A stretch of DNA of 64,000 bases, taken from assembly GCF_010093595.1 (NCBI RefSeq), contig NW_022985438.1:2786786-2850785 (forward strand). Reading direction: 5' to 3'. A program made the translations under genes and the position numbers. Within the stretch, counting starts at the first letter, position 1. Every line of letters starts with the position of its first letter. This stretch comes from Mytilinidion resinicola. Lineage: Eukaryota; Ascomycota; Dothideomycetes; Mytilinidiales; Mytilinidiaceae. Shown here in pieces: positions 32,302 through 44,489 of this stretch. The notes under the pieces are model-generated. The model worked only from the letters and a program-made list of their open reading frames with translations. It was not told the origin of the DNA and made no database searches.

Positions 32302-35300
32302 TCAACCACCACCACATCCACCGCCGCAACCACCGCCTATGATATAGTCAGTCAAGAACATGTTTAACATAATGGTGAGCTTACCTCCACAGCCTCCACC
32401 CCCGCCGCCGCCACATCCTCCTCCACTTCCACACGCACCTGATCCCCCGCCACCACACGCACCTGATCCCCCGCCACCACACGCTCCAGAGCCCGCACAA
32501 CTACCTGCAGCAACCCCGCCACCACACGTCCCAGCCGCACAATTGCCATAATCCCCATCCCCAACGGACATACAGGCCGGGCTGGCCACGTAAACGCCAC
32601 CACCACCGCCGCCATACGCCATAAACGGCGTAAACGCAAACACTCCAGCCGTCAGCGCGGCAGTCGCGCCAAGCGCGCCATAAAGCATGACTTTGTTCGC
32701 CGCAGAGCTCTTCCCACTCTTCGCCGCTTTCCGCGACGCCTCATCATGCTGACGCTGCAGCCGGTTCATCATCTCGCCACGCTCAGCCGCTAGTTGCGGG
32801 ACGCGGATCGCGCTGTGCGTCGAAATATGCGGTGCAGTATACGGATCAGTATGCAGATTCGCCTCATCCGCACGCGCCGATACAGACCCTTTCTTTCGAC
32901 CGAATATCTTCGACGACGCACTTGTGTCGTTCGACTCGCGCACTGCGGCGCAGTACCAGCACGCACATTCCGAATACACATCTCCAAACTTCTTCTGATA
33001 CACCTTCGAAGTCCACTCAAAAGCGTTGCTGAGTTTCGACTCATCGATCTTATCGTCGTGGTCGATGAAGCTCTTGCCGCTGGTCAGACGCATAGAGTAG
33101 GCATAGTAGTGGGGCGGAGACAGTTGGTGTGTGTGCCACGCAAGGTCGACGTCGAGGGTTGGCACGACGGTTTTGCCGGGATATTGGGCGAAGAGGGAGA
33201 AGAAGCGCTCATATTTGACGATGAGACGTTGCATAATGTCGCGCGTGGTTGGGGCGTGAAGCCAGTTGATTTTATGCATTTTTTGGCTGTAGGAGTTAGC
33301 TAGAGAGGCCTTAGGGGGCAGAGGGCTTACATGAATTGGCCCTGTCGAATAACTGCGCCGGCTAAGTCTAGAGCAAAAGGTGAGGAATTGCCGTAGTATC
33401 GTGCCATCATACGTCTAACTGCGATTCTCGCTGGCTTGCGAACTAGATTAGCCTTCTTTGGGACACCATTGACCGAGTACGTCAAGGCATTCCCCCATTT
33501 TGCATTCTTGGCATTGTTGGCTTGCCTGATTGCAGGAGTGATCAGAGCTGTGACCTTATCCATGCCGAGATCACCACCAGCGTTGCCATTCTTTCCTAGG
33601 TTGTCAATGTCCTTAAGCATAATTTGCTTGATCAGAGAGTTAGGGAACAAGTTGTTCGACGCCAAAGGGGCAACCTTGACCATCTCGGGCAGTCCCTTGA
33701 GAGACAAGATTGTCCCTGGCAAAGGAGTATCATTTGACGCAAGATTTTCGACGTCTGTCTTGAACTTAACGAACTCCAGATATTTGTGGTTGATGATATT
33801 GCTGCAGCCAGTACACTTGAACTTGAAGTTGGGCTCTGCGAAGCCTTCTCCACCGCCAAGAACATCTTTCAGTTCATACGCAATGCCCTCTTTCAGTGAT
33901 TCGCGTTTCGAGGCCCAAGGAACGTCGAGAATGGCCCGACACTTCGCACAGCTCAGCTTCTTCGTATCAGATTCAGCAAGGTTATCCCATTTGCGTCTCG
34001 TCAGGCCCTCAAAAGCCTGGACTGCCGCCAACGAAGGTCTATATTCTAGAGTGTTAGAATCAATTGCAGAATTGATAGCCTCCCACGGGAATCCAAGAGC
34101 CCAAAAGTCCATCTTGCCCAGTCGCACACAGTCTTCAGCAAACGAGCGAGGATTGAGCATATAGGCATGCCAGACCATAAGCACATCCAGAGGCGGCAAC
34201 CGCTCAGCTGAAAACGGAATTTGAAACCGATGCTGGAAACTTGCTTCGAACAACCTCCCCCCAGAACCTTCCATATCAATCTGCATCAACTTCCGCGCTG
34301 GCTGACCACATCGTGTTGCAGGCGCACAACGCGCCCACCATGCCTCGAAGCGATCGACAGCGCGAGTGACATAAACGGCCCAGCGCTTCTCTTGAACGAG
34401 GTCAATTTCTCTCACTTCGTTGGCGTCATCCCATTCATTGATAGGCCGTGCAAGCGAGTCTGGGAAGCCGAACAGGTCATCGGTTTTGGAGACGTGTTCG
34501 CGGAGGTTGTAGAAGCATTCGAGGACTTCGAGATGAGCGAGACAATGTCCGACAGTCGGGATTGGCGCGTTTCCAGGCAGATCGAGAGCGAGAGATCCGA
34601 TGGCAGAGGTCAGCCTGGATGCATCGGGGTCAGGAGTTGGTTGAGAAGAGTACTGTGGTGGCGGCGAACGCCCACGAGATTCATTCTTCAGAGGAAAGTC
34701 CACTGGTGCTGGATTTTTTGCATCCTTGGGATCGTTCGGCACGGTTGAGACGTACTCTGGTCCAGGGTAGACAGATCCAAGAATTTGTGGGAAGTATGAG
34801 TCCTGCTTGATCCCATGTGGTGGGTCAGGAGTCAGCAGGACAGTCGAAGCCGGAGAAAGTGGCGATCGGCTTGGACTCTATGGTACCTCTGGCGGTTCGG
34901 TTTGGCTCATGGCGGCATTTGTAGGCGGACTTAGGCTCTGGGATGGTGGCGGCACAGGTTGAGGATGTGTGTATGAAACTAGCCTATTTGGAGTAGGATC
35001 TGGGGTGGAAGCCGAAGCGGGAGCCGGAGGTGACGTTGACACATGCGCCAGTGGAGCATTGGGTACCGGGGCATGGAAAGCTGGAGTTGTCAGCGGGGGC
35101 GGTGGCAAGGGATATCCAGCTGGATTGTATGCCTGTGGCAGAGGATATTGATAAGGTTGAGCATACTGCTGTGGAGCATGCGGTTGATGGGCTTGATATT
35201 GATGGACTTGATATTGAGATGCCGCCTGGGTTGAAGGGGGTTGGTATGTCTGTCCCCATTGTTGCGGATTTTGACCAGGAGGATATTGCAGGGCTATATT

Positions 35301-35633
35301 TGGCGGTGGATAGCCGCTATATCCATACTGTGGCATTCCATACGGCGGATATCCAGGATACACAGAGTATTGGGCCGTAGGCTGGACTTGGCCATTCTGA
35401 CCTTCTCTTGCTGGCGCTAATGAAGTCGTCGCAGGAGGCCCAAATGGGGTTGGTTGATAGGGATACTGAGGAGCTGCTGGCGAGTTGTAGCCATGCGCCA
35501 CCGGAGGAGGTTGCTGCGGAGGTTGCTGCGGAGGTTGCTGCTGCAGATATTGCTGTGATGGTGTTGCACCTGGCAATTTTGGAGGCTCAGGAGTTTCCGG
35601 TTTGGTCAACTGTCGTCCAAGTAACTTCTTCAT
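32302..35633 (-). CDS. DUF1399/GRDP-type protein with Q/P-rich head and Cys-Gly tail
   Basis: Exons 35633-34887, 34802-33331, 33286-32385 and 32336-32302 give 1051 residues with introns of 84, 44 and 48 nt. Residues 1-249 are Gln/Pro/Tyr-rich with QQPPQQPP runs. The GRDP hallmark occurs twice: LPPLDVLMVWHAYMLNP and VVPTLDVDLAWHTHQLSP, each with the W-H core, the second followed by CACWYC. A paired CxxC motif (CAKC...CTGC) sits between them. A hydrophobic stretch (LYGALGATAALTAGVFAF) precedes a tail of GACGGGGS and CGGG repeats. Plant relatives act in stress and development; the fungal role is unknown. The first intron (GTACCA donor) joins what otherwise look like two genes. Confidence 0.78.
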
Positions 35634-36189
35634 GATTTAGGTGAGCCTTCAAGGCCCAGAGTAGTCTGTTCTCCTTGTTTTCAGCTGTCCCCAGCTAGAG
35701 AGGCCAAGCCTCTAGAGGGAACAACAAGCAAAACCAAGGCCGATAGAAAAGTCTTAGCATGCTCGCGATCGGGCGCCGTCCAATTCTTAAGTCTAATTAT
35801 GAAGGGGAGGGCGTGGAGGGGGAAGGCTGGACCGTTTTTTGGCTTGACCGGCTGAAACCTGCAGCTCAGCTGAACCCAAATCGCAAGCCATGATTGGGGT
35901 TTGGGCACCAGGTGGCTGATATAGCGAAGAAAAGCAGCTAATCGTGTCGTCCGGCATTCTGTTGGGGTCTCACAAGCTGAAACAATGAAATTTACTTCAC
36001 AACAGCAGAGCTCTCCAATATCAGGCAGAAGGCACGCCCGCCCAGCCCCCTCGTCTCCCCGCACACCCTGCTGTCAGGCCATGCCGCGCCATGTGTAATC
36101 TTCCCCCGATTCACTCGCACGCTGCCCTGTCCCCGATCGCGACCTGCCCCGCCGTGAAAACCGACAACCCCAACTTGCGCCGCCGGAAT
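35634..36189. other. Intergenic, no gene seen
   Basis: Promoter side of the DUF1399 gene. Nothing further is recognised. Confidence 0.5.
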
Positions 36190-36630
36190 TAATAAGCTCA
36201 AGGAGCTTGTTACCAAAAATCGCTCCACCAGAGATATGAACACATCACAGCTAGGCGCCGCTATAGGAGTGTCACCAACGACAGCCTACAAGAAAGCCGG
36301 GCCTTACAAATCGAATAAAGGCAGAGCGCCTACAGTGGTGTTTAGAACGCAAGGAGTGGCTATCAAGAGTTTATGTTTGGGGGTGTTTCCTATACGATAG
36401 AAAAGGCCCATGCCATATCTGGACCTCTGAAACAGCTTAGGAGCGTAAGCAGGCGATAAAGGAGTTCCAGGTTCTCAACAATTTACTAGAGGAAGGCCCC
36501 AATAGTGAGTGGGATTTAGTTAATCCAATGTCACGCCTGGGCGCTACTTGTGCCCGTGAAGGCCCAAAGCCGGTATGGAAGTTTACTAAGGAGACGCTAG
36601 CTTTTAGAATAGAAGTGATCACACTGTGGT
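36190..36630 (+). mobile_element. Decayed transposase-like relic
   Basis: Plus-strand translation from about 36190 reads as a helix-turn-helix-like N-terminus (LGAAIGVSPTTAYKKAGPYK, then NKGRAP). It loses frame near 36395 and continues in another frame (YDRKGPCHIW, then ERKQAIKEFQVLNNLLEEGP and SEWDLVNPMSRLGATC). The second part contains an in-frame TAG where CAG would be expected, a change that C-to-T repeat-induced mutation would cause. It is clearly protein-derived and broken. A DNA-transposon origin is my best reading, but I cannot name the family. Confidence 0.5.
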
Positions 36631-37616
36631 AGTCTGTGTGTCTGCTATTCGTAGTCGAGGTAAGAGCAAGCCACTCCGATGCCGCTGCACGCGGATGTTC
36701 TTAGCAAATGATTAGTTGTGATTAGCATGATCAGGGTATTGTAGAGATGGCAAGTTGACTGCCGTCTTTCCGACCGTCTCTAGCATTGTTGAGATACAGG
36801 GGACTTCGAAGGGAACGTCCGGATGGTTAGCCTCTACTCTCCTGCTGGTTACCGCGTCACGGGCTAGCACGTGACACGAGGTTCGAGAGTGAATAAGTGG
36901 ACATTAGAAGGAAGGTAGGCTTCTGAGGTTTACAAACCGTATGGGGCCTTGATTCAGGATCCGGGGCAGGTTCGAGGGCCCCTTCGCTAAAACTTGACAA
37001 TTTCTGGTGGGTCATATGAGACTGCGAAGCAGCGGGTGAGCGAAGGTGAGTAGACCTTAGGAAACCTGAGCCAAAGCTGAGCCGAGCCTGAGCAGCGGGG
37101 GTCGGAGGGTGTGCACATTGGGGTGTTCTTGATAGCGTGCTGATATCAGCGTGCTAGGCTACCCATGGTACCTGTGAGCTCGTCGATCTAGCCAGGTTCA
37201 GCCAGATCAATGCTATTGTAGCGCAATGATGGTCAAGTGCTGAGTGGAGCCAAGTACCGTTCTTCCTTGTCCACCGAAACTCGCAACATCAGTCTCTTGT
37301 CGGCCAAACGGGCCCACCAGCCTGTATAATGTCAACCAATGCGGACGAACCGACAACTCCTCCATCATGAAGAAAGCCCAGTGAGCTCCTTCAGCTGAGA
37401 GCCCCATGCTTCAAGGAGCATTGACGGCCAAGGGTCATGACTAGGGAATTCAAAGCTGCACTCCGGTTAGTCGCAAAGGATAGGGGAATTTCCTTGATGT
37501 TAGTATCAGCCAGCCATGTGAAAGGCATTTTAAGACTCTATTGATCCTTCCACCCCCAAGGTCTGACTTGATGCCAACTTCTCCCCACTAGACACTCTCT
37601 CGCTATAGATGTCAAT
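36631..37616. other. Intergenic, about 1 kb
   Basis: Contains a CACGTG near 36870 and no recognisable gene. It may include more of the transposon relic, too decayed to see. Confidence 0.45.
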
Positions 37617-38444
37617 ATGTTTTATCCGAGCATTTCATGGCCACTGCTACTGTCCATATACTTTCTTTTACCTCCGTACTTGGCTTCAGGCCCCACCAAG
37701 ATCTACATCAACCAAGTGCCGGAATACTCCCTCCTCTCGTCATGCGCTGAAGCGGAGGTCCGTACGATAGTGCGCGACATGAGTTCCGGCTGCGGCGACG
37801 GGGGTCAGAGGACATCCTACGGGTGCTTCTGCTTCCAGAGCTCTGCGATCTTCAGTAGCATAATTTCGCGGGATGTAAGATCAAGCTGCGCGCAGGATCC
37901 TGGGCAAGCAACATCCGCGCTGGAAGTATTTAGCAGCTATTGCGAACTAGGTTTCGAAGAGTTGAATGCGACAGGTAGGTTCGATACGAATTCCAACCTG
38001 CCATAACGCGTACTGATTAACTCAGGCTCATCGACTATCTCATCAGCCGCAGCTATAACAGCACCATCTTCCCTCTTTTCGACCGCACGTCCGGCGTCAA
38101 CGCCCTTCCCGAGCACAGCTCGTGCTACCGCTACGTCAAACTCTTCCGAAGGGTCTAAAAACTCCTCGAGCCGCACCGTTGCCATCGCCGCCGGAGTGAG
38201 CGTGCCTGTAGGCGTAATAGCCCTCGGCCTTCTCGCCTTGGTCTTTTTACGACAACGACGCCATGTGCAGGAGAAGGAAGGACCACCGGTTGAGGTAGAC
38301 GCAGAACCGCACACAGGATTGACGGAGATGGTGGGTTGGCCCGAAGCGAGTGACAGAAAGCAGTCAACCCCGCAGGAACTGGAGGCGACGATGGCGCCGG
38401 TGGAGTTGGAGAGCCGGAAGGAGAAGGGGCAGAAAGAAGGGTAG
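37617..38444 (+). CDS. Six-cysteine, Ser/Thr-stalked single-pass membrane protein
   Basis: Exons 37617-37974 and 38026-38444 (51-nt intron) give 258 residues. A signal peptide (MFYPSISWPLLLSIYFLLPPYLAS) leads into an ectodomain with six cysteines between about residues 42 and 110, including a CFC pair. This is reminiscent of, but shorter in cysteines than, the eight-cysteine CFEM domain. A Ser/Thr/Ala stalk follows, then a membrane span (VSVPVGVIALGLLALVFL), a basic stop-transfer RQRRH and an acidic cytosolic tail. The layout suits a surface sensor or wall-associated protein; no ligand can be inferred. Confidence 0.75.
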
Positions 38445-39700
38445 TATGCTTTAGGGGTGAAAGTCGCGATTATGGGAAGAGGGAACTGGCGGCATGAGAT
38501 CCTGAGTATAGTTTGGTCAGCGCATGCTAAGATTAGGTGTGGCTTAATTGGTTGAATGACGAGAGATAATCACGATTCATCACGAGATTTGGCTCCCTAG
38601 TTCCCATTCGTCCTTGTCCACGCATCATTGTCAAAGCAAGACTTCAAACTTATCGTGTTCTCCTGGATTTCTCGTCTAAAACAACACATCGCCATGATGG
38701 CTATAACGAAGAGTTTTAGAAATGACTCGACCCTACCCCATCGCCTTCTTGACCGCAAAGCAAGACGAAGTCAGACGACAACTTTCCCAACTCACGATGT
38801 CATGAGCCACACGTCCAAGCACCAGTGGTGTCCATGGATCCAATCGGACAGAGGCCGACCCGGCAAAAGCATCGAGACCAAGTTACATACAGTACAATAC
38901 ATACGATAGCGCGTCTGGCGCTATCACGGTTGGTCCGGCGTAGGATTTGCATACGCCACGATGATGCTCCGAACGGCAGAAGGAACTTACTCCACTTTAT
39001 TGACAGCGATCTTCGCGGCAGCATCCGAGTCAGAGCCGGCGTTTACTCCAGCTCCTGAAGTTGTTTGTGGTTCTACGTGGCAGCTGTAGAATCCGCTGTG
39101 TGCCTCCGGTCGTACATGTGCAGTAGTACACTGTAGTGCAGTATTTGGGTGCTCTCAACAACTCAGGTACCGACGCATTGGTACGACTCAGAGCTCTTTG
39201 ATCGGACGTCGGAAGAGCGGAGAGTCCCAGCCACTCAGTATTGCGTCTTGTTTTCCGGAAACCACACAATGCAGCGGCGGAATTAGACAATTGTATCGTG
39301 AATGTCTCAATGCCGTTCTAGCCACTGATCTGGCCCCAAGGGACAAAACGTATTTGCGTCATCAGTCCCATGGCATCCCGCCACTGGTACCTTATTGGTT
39401 ATTAATGCCTCGAACTGACACGGCCTTGCATGGGACAACATATAGGACACGCCGAAACAGGCATGGCCATGGCATAATAGGAAAAAGCGGTGAGGCCTGT
39501 GCGCAGCTGCTCAGCTGCATCGAGATCGGCCACTTCCAGCATCGTGTATATAAAGTTCGTGATCGGCTGTGATTTTGCTTCTGTTCATCGCCTCTCTAGC
39601 CAGTCTCCATACTGCAAGCCTTGATCGACCGCCTCGCTCTACTCGCTCTAGCTCGCTTTCTGTCGTCCCGCTAACCAAAGTTCGACGATCTTCAGTCAAG
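38445..39700. other. Intergenic, 1.25 kb, no gene seen
   Basis: No convincing exon chain on either strand. A short pyrimidine-rich leader precedes 39701. Confidence 0.5.
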
Positions 39701-40026
39701 ATGCCGCATCTCCCTTTCTCAACTACTAAAAACTCACCACCTCCTTCGATAGTTCTGCAGCCAGAACCAGGTCTTTCATCCCCTTGTGGGCAAAGCTCAA
39801 CGCGTTTCATGAACTAATATGATACCATCTAGAATCTCCAAAGCAGTCCCGTAAACTCTTCGAGCCTAAAGACACCGCGGCGGCGTATCGGGGTCGATAT
39901 GCGGCGTACCTTGCTGCTACGTTCAATATGAGTCGTGAAGCGGCCCTCGCGGAAGCGGAACACCAGCTTATGCCCAGGAAGGGGAGTGGCTTTAGTGAGC
40001 AGGAGATTGAGGGTCGGAATAGTTGA
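39701..40026 (+). CDS. Small unknown protein, 87 residues
   Basis: Two exons, 39701-39770 and 39833-40026, joined across a 62-nt intron with a CTAAT branch site but a weak donor (GTCTTT). The product starts MPHLPFSTTKNSPPPS and has a helical, Ala-rich C-terminal half (AAAYRGRYAAYLAATFNMS). No signal peptide, membrane span or known family. The weak donor leaves the model in doubt; the exon 2 frame alone looks protein-like. Confidence 0.45.
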
Positions 40027-40942
40027 CCTCGGTGGCTTGGTGTTGAGATGGAGAAATTTGTGCAGGATCAACTGGCGATGAAATGAATTGCATTTTTTCG
40101 GTTGGGAGTTTGGGAACATTGTTAGGCAGGAGGCGACAGGACTGGGCATTGATTGCTAAAGGGATTCCATATGTATCCGCAAGCCGTCATTCAGGCTTGG
40201 TGGAATCCAGGAGTGAGAGGAGAAACAACCCCGGATTATCTTACCCGAGGTAGTCCAAAAAGAAACAAGGGTCAATATCACGTGATCTTTACCGTTTTAC
40301 TCCGTCTCAACTCTCTTTTGACGTTGCATTCCTCGTCATGACCATCAAATCTGTAAAACTTTCATCTATCCTCTATCAACATCTTGTCACAAGTTGCGCC
40401 ATTTCAAACGCTTAAGAACTACGCTGCCCAGCTGCTTAGCAAGACAGATGCTCGTTGGTTGCCTGGCGCCGGCTCATCACTCACCCTTTTCTCCACCCTA
40501 CTTTGCTACAACCCATGCAGAATGCGGTATCTCGTCACATCCAACATCTCGGCGTTGAAGCGGAGTCGGCTCACTATCTCTTGCTGTGTTGGCCACGTTG
40601 AGCTGGGAAAGCATCTCAGTCGAACCTTTCAGAACAAACAAATTAAGACTTTTTTCTTTCTTCGCAAGTATGATGGGCCTTGCAACACTTCCTGGGTCCA
40701 CTTACTTACCGTCCATGACTGCCACCCCGCTTGCAATGGTTGTTCAGTCATCATTCAATTGGAAGGCGTCATTCGCCCATACCAAGGTTATGGGAGGCCT
40801 GGGCGGGACCCTTCCACGTATCCCGGCCGCTGTTGTGTGCTACCCCACCCGCATTCCCAATCACTATACATCGACCCCCACTGCCGCTCATTCTTCCTCA
40901 ACTCGCTCCTCGCGCTGCGAAGACAGTCTTTATCTTTATTGA
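40027..40942. other. Upstream region of the ENA-type ATPase
   Basis: About 900 bp without a gene. It contains a TCACGTGA at 40278-40285 and a pyrimidine-rich leader before the start at 40943. Confidence 0.5.
40278..40285. promoter_or_regulatory. TCACGTGA E-box upstream of the ATPase
   Basis: A perfect palindromic E-box 657 bp ahead of the start codon at 40943 and 251 bp past the end of the small gene at 39701-40026. Confidence 0.3.
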
Positions 40943-43900
40943 ATGGGCGAAGAGAACTCCCAAACTGCAGCTGAGGAGTCGACTGAACCTCCTTTATGCC
41001 GTCCCGAAGAAGCTCGAGAGAAGGAACAGACTGTGCTTGACGTACCGAATGAAAACGTACATAATGCCTGGACTAACAAGCATGTCAAAGTGTCTCATAC
41101 CCTTGAACCCGAAACCGTTGCCGGGCTATTGGACGCCCATCTACAGTAGGGTGATGGACTTCGAAAATACAAACTTCTGCTAACCATCATTCAGACAAGG
41201 ACTCACTTCGACCGAAGCTGAATCTCGCCTTCGCGAACATGGGCCTAACCTGCTTAAGGAAGCTAAAGGGGTTCCCGTGTGGGAAATTCTGCTGAGACAG
41301 GTGTCGAACAGCCTGACTGTTGTTCTACTTGCGACTATGGCCCTAAGCTTCGCCATCAGGGATTGGACCGAAGGCGGCGTCATCACCGCGGTGATTGTCC
41401 TCAATGTTGTCGTGGGCTTCCTGCAAGACTACCGTGCCGAGAAGAACATCGCGTCCCTGATGGCCCTCTCTGCCCCGACAGCGACGGTCGTCCGCGATGG
41501 ACGCACTATGAACATCAAGGCAGAAGATCTCGTCCCCGGTGATGTGGTCAAACTATCCGTCGGAGACATCGTTCCTGCAGACCTGCGCCTCTTTGATGGC
41601 ATAAACACGACAGCGGACGAGGCTAATCTCACCGGCGAATCGCTTCCAGTCTTGAAAGATCCAATTGCGATATTCGCCGATGCAGACCTCCCTGTTGCAG
41701 ATCGCAGCAACATGGCTTTCTCCCAGAGCACGATGACCGCAGGGCGGGGGACAGGCATAGTCGTTTGTACTGGTATGGACACTGAAGTGGGAAAGATTGC
41801 TGGCATGCTTCAACAACAAGACGACACTCAAGATGTGGAAAAGAAACAAAACAAAGCTATGCAGAAAATGAAGTCCTTCGTTCGTGGTGTCAAAAATATT
41901 CTCGGCCTCAATGGAACTCCGCTTTCCGCCAGCTTAAGCAAGTTTGCACTCCTGCTGTTCGCTCTCGCAATACTTTTGGCCGTCATCGTCTTTTCAGCAA
42001 ACTTGTGGAAATTTCATGGAGAGGTCGTAATTTACGGCATATGTGTTGCTGTGGCCGTCATTCCAGAATCTCTTCTTGCGGTTCTTACTATTACTTTGGC
42101 AGTTGGAAGCAAAGCTATGGCTAAAGGAAATGTCCTTACCCGAAACATCCAGGCCTTGGAAGCTATCGGAGGCGTCACGCACATATGCTCGGACAAGACT
42201 GGAACTCTTACCCAAGGGCGAATGATCGCGCGGCAGGCATGGATCCCTGGTACAGGCGTTCTCTCAATTCACGACTCAACCAAGCCATTCGACCCAACGA
42301 ACGGATATGTGAAGCTGGACGACGAGGAAATCGACAGAATCAATCATGTTCCAAGCCCAGGGATGTCCCTGCTCATGCGAACGATTGCTCTCTGCAATCT
42401 ATCTTCAGTTCAAAGACCACAACCCTCAAAGAGCGTTGAAAACTCTGATCCAGAACAAGAGCCATTTTCTCAAACTCAAGTGGACGGAGCCGCTCCCCCT
42501 GAGAAGTCTGCGCAACCCACCCAAAACAACGAATGGACAGCTATTGGAGAGCCTACGGAGATTGCTCTGCACGTTCTCGCACTACGAGTGAACATGGGAA
42601 GGGCGGACGTCCTCAACGACGACATGCAGCACGCAGCTGAGTTCTCCTTCGACTCCGCCGGAAAACGGATGACTGTGGTATATCGAACCCCTTCCGGCAT
42701 GGAAGCTTTCACGAAAGGAGCCGTCGAAATAATACTACCACTTCTAGCCTGTTCGGATCAGGAGAAGCTAGAAATACGGTCCATCGCTGACGAAATGGCT
42801 GGAGAAGGCCTTCGAGTACTTTGTGCCGCCCACAGATCACTACCCAATGGCTTTAATCTATCCGATCGTAAACGTGTCGAGGCCATTCTTGATCTCGTCG
42901 GTCTTGTAGGCTTGTACGATCCGCCACGCCTTGAGACCGCTGACGCTGTCCGCCGTTGTCAGCTTGCGGGAATCAGCGTACACATGCTCACTGGAGATCA
43001 CATTCGTACTGCGACTGCCATAGCTCACGAAGTTGGAATTTTGCCATCCACGGTACCACTGGCGGATCATGGCAAGGTGATCATGTCTGCGGAAGCTTTC
43101 GACAAACTATCAGATGATGAAATCGATGCCATGGACAATATGCCTCTAGTGATAGCTCGGTGCAGTCCCACTACGAAAGTCAGAGTTGTGGAGGCCATTC
43201 ACCGCAAGCAGGCTTTCTGCGTGATGACTGGGGATGGTGTCAATGATTCTCCGGCTCTGAAACGTGCAGATGTTGGCGTCGCAATGGGCTTGAACGGGAG
43301 CGATGTTGCTAAACAGGCCGCGGCTATGGTCCTCACCGATGACAACTTTGCCTCGATTGTCAAGGCGGTGGAGGAAGGTCGTCGACTGTTCGACAATATC
43401 CAGAAGGTATGAGTATTCCTTCGAGCTGCCAGCGTAATAGCTAACTTCCTCTAGTTCTTGCTGCATCTGCTCATCTCCAACATCGCTCAAGTCATACTCC
43501 TCTTGGTTGGCCTAGCTTTTCAAGATGATGGAAGAAAGAAAATCAATGGAAAGGCGGAAGAAAAAGGAAGGCATTCCGTCTTCCCCCTTTCACCTCTGGA
43601 GATTCTGTGGGTAAATTTGATCACTTCATCGTTTCTAGCACTTGGCCTTGGCCTTGAAGAAGCTCAACCGAACATCATGTTCCGTCCACCTCACTCACTC
43701 CGCATTGGAGTCTTCACCTGGGAATTGATCATCGACAAGTTTATCTACGGCACTTTCATGGGCGTTCTCTGTCTTGCCGCGTTCACATCCGTTGCTTACA
43801 TTCCTATTGGAGGAAACGGAGCTGTTGGAGTTGGAGTAAACCAAACCGATGGAGGAAACCAAACCGATGGAGGAAACCAAACCGATGGAGGGAACCAAAC

Positions 43901-44489
43901 TTATGGGGGGAACCAAACTTTTGGAGACCTCCTTGGAGAACTCCTTGGAGGAAACTACACTGTTGCAGGAAACCACACTGTTGCAACACGACTAGGTTAT
44001 GGCTGTAATGAGGAATGGAACGACACCTGTGATGGTGTTTTCCGAGCGCGGTCAACTACTTACGCAACGCTCACCTTCCTCCTCCTTGCCACCGCCTGGG
44101 AGGTTAAACACTTCTCTCGGTCTTTGTTCAACCTCGACCCCAGATCAGAGCATGGCGGACTCTTCTCCGTATTCCCAACCGTGTGGCGTAATCAATTCCT
44201 ATTTTGGGCTGTGATCGCTGGGTTTGTCGTCGTTTTTCCGGTAATCTACCTTCCCTTCATTAACAAGAATGTCTTTAAGCATTCCCCCATTCACGAGGAG
44301 TGGGGGGTAGTGCTTGGATGCTTGATCGTCTACGTCTTGTTGGTGGAGATTTGGAAGGGAATTAAACGCCGCTTTGGGATTGGCAGTGGAAAGTACCGAC
44401 TCTTGACCCGCGAGGACGCGGAGAGAAGAGCTGGTTTGGAGCACGTCAAGCAAGAGGGCTCTAAGGAGAACGCGGCGGACGAAGTCTAA
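40943..44489 (+). CDS. Fungal Na+/K+ efflux P-type ATPase (P-IID, ENA type)
   Basis: Exons 40943-41145, 41195-43406 and 43455-44489 give 1149 residues with introns of 49 and 48 nt. P-type landmarks are present: TGES at 214-217 in the actuator domain, the phosphorylated aspartate D401 in CSDKTGTLTQG, the KGA nucleotide-binding motif (FTKGAVEI), and TGDGVND at 746-752. The overall plan (short N-terminus, VPVWEILLRQVSNSLT after the first helix hairpin) is that of fungal ENA/P-IID pumps, which export Na+ or K+ at high pH and salinity. The loop between the late membrane helices (about 43800-44035) is expanded by an N-glycosylation repeat. Confidence 0.92.
43839..43928 (+). repeat. 18-bp in-frame minisatellite encoding NQT(D/Y/F)GG
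   Basis: Five tandem 18-bp units inside the last exon of the ATPase, at 43839, 43857, 43875, 43893 and 43911, each encode NQT plus three residues. Every unit creates an N-x-T glycosylation sequon, and NYT, NHT and NDT follow close by. Confidence 0.9.
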
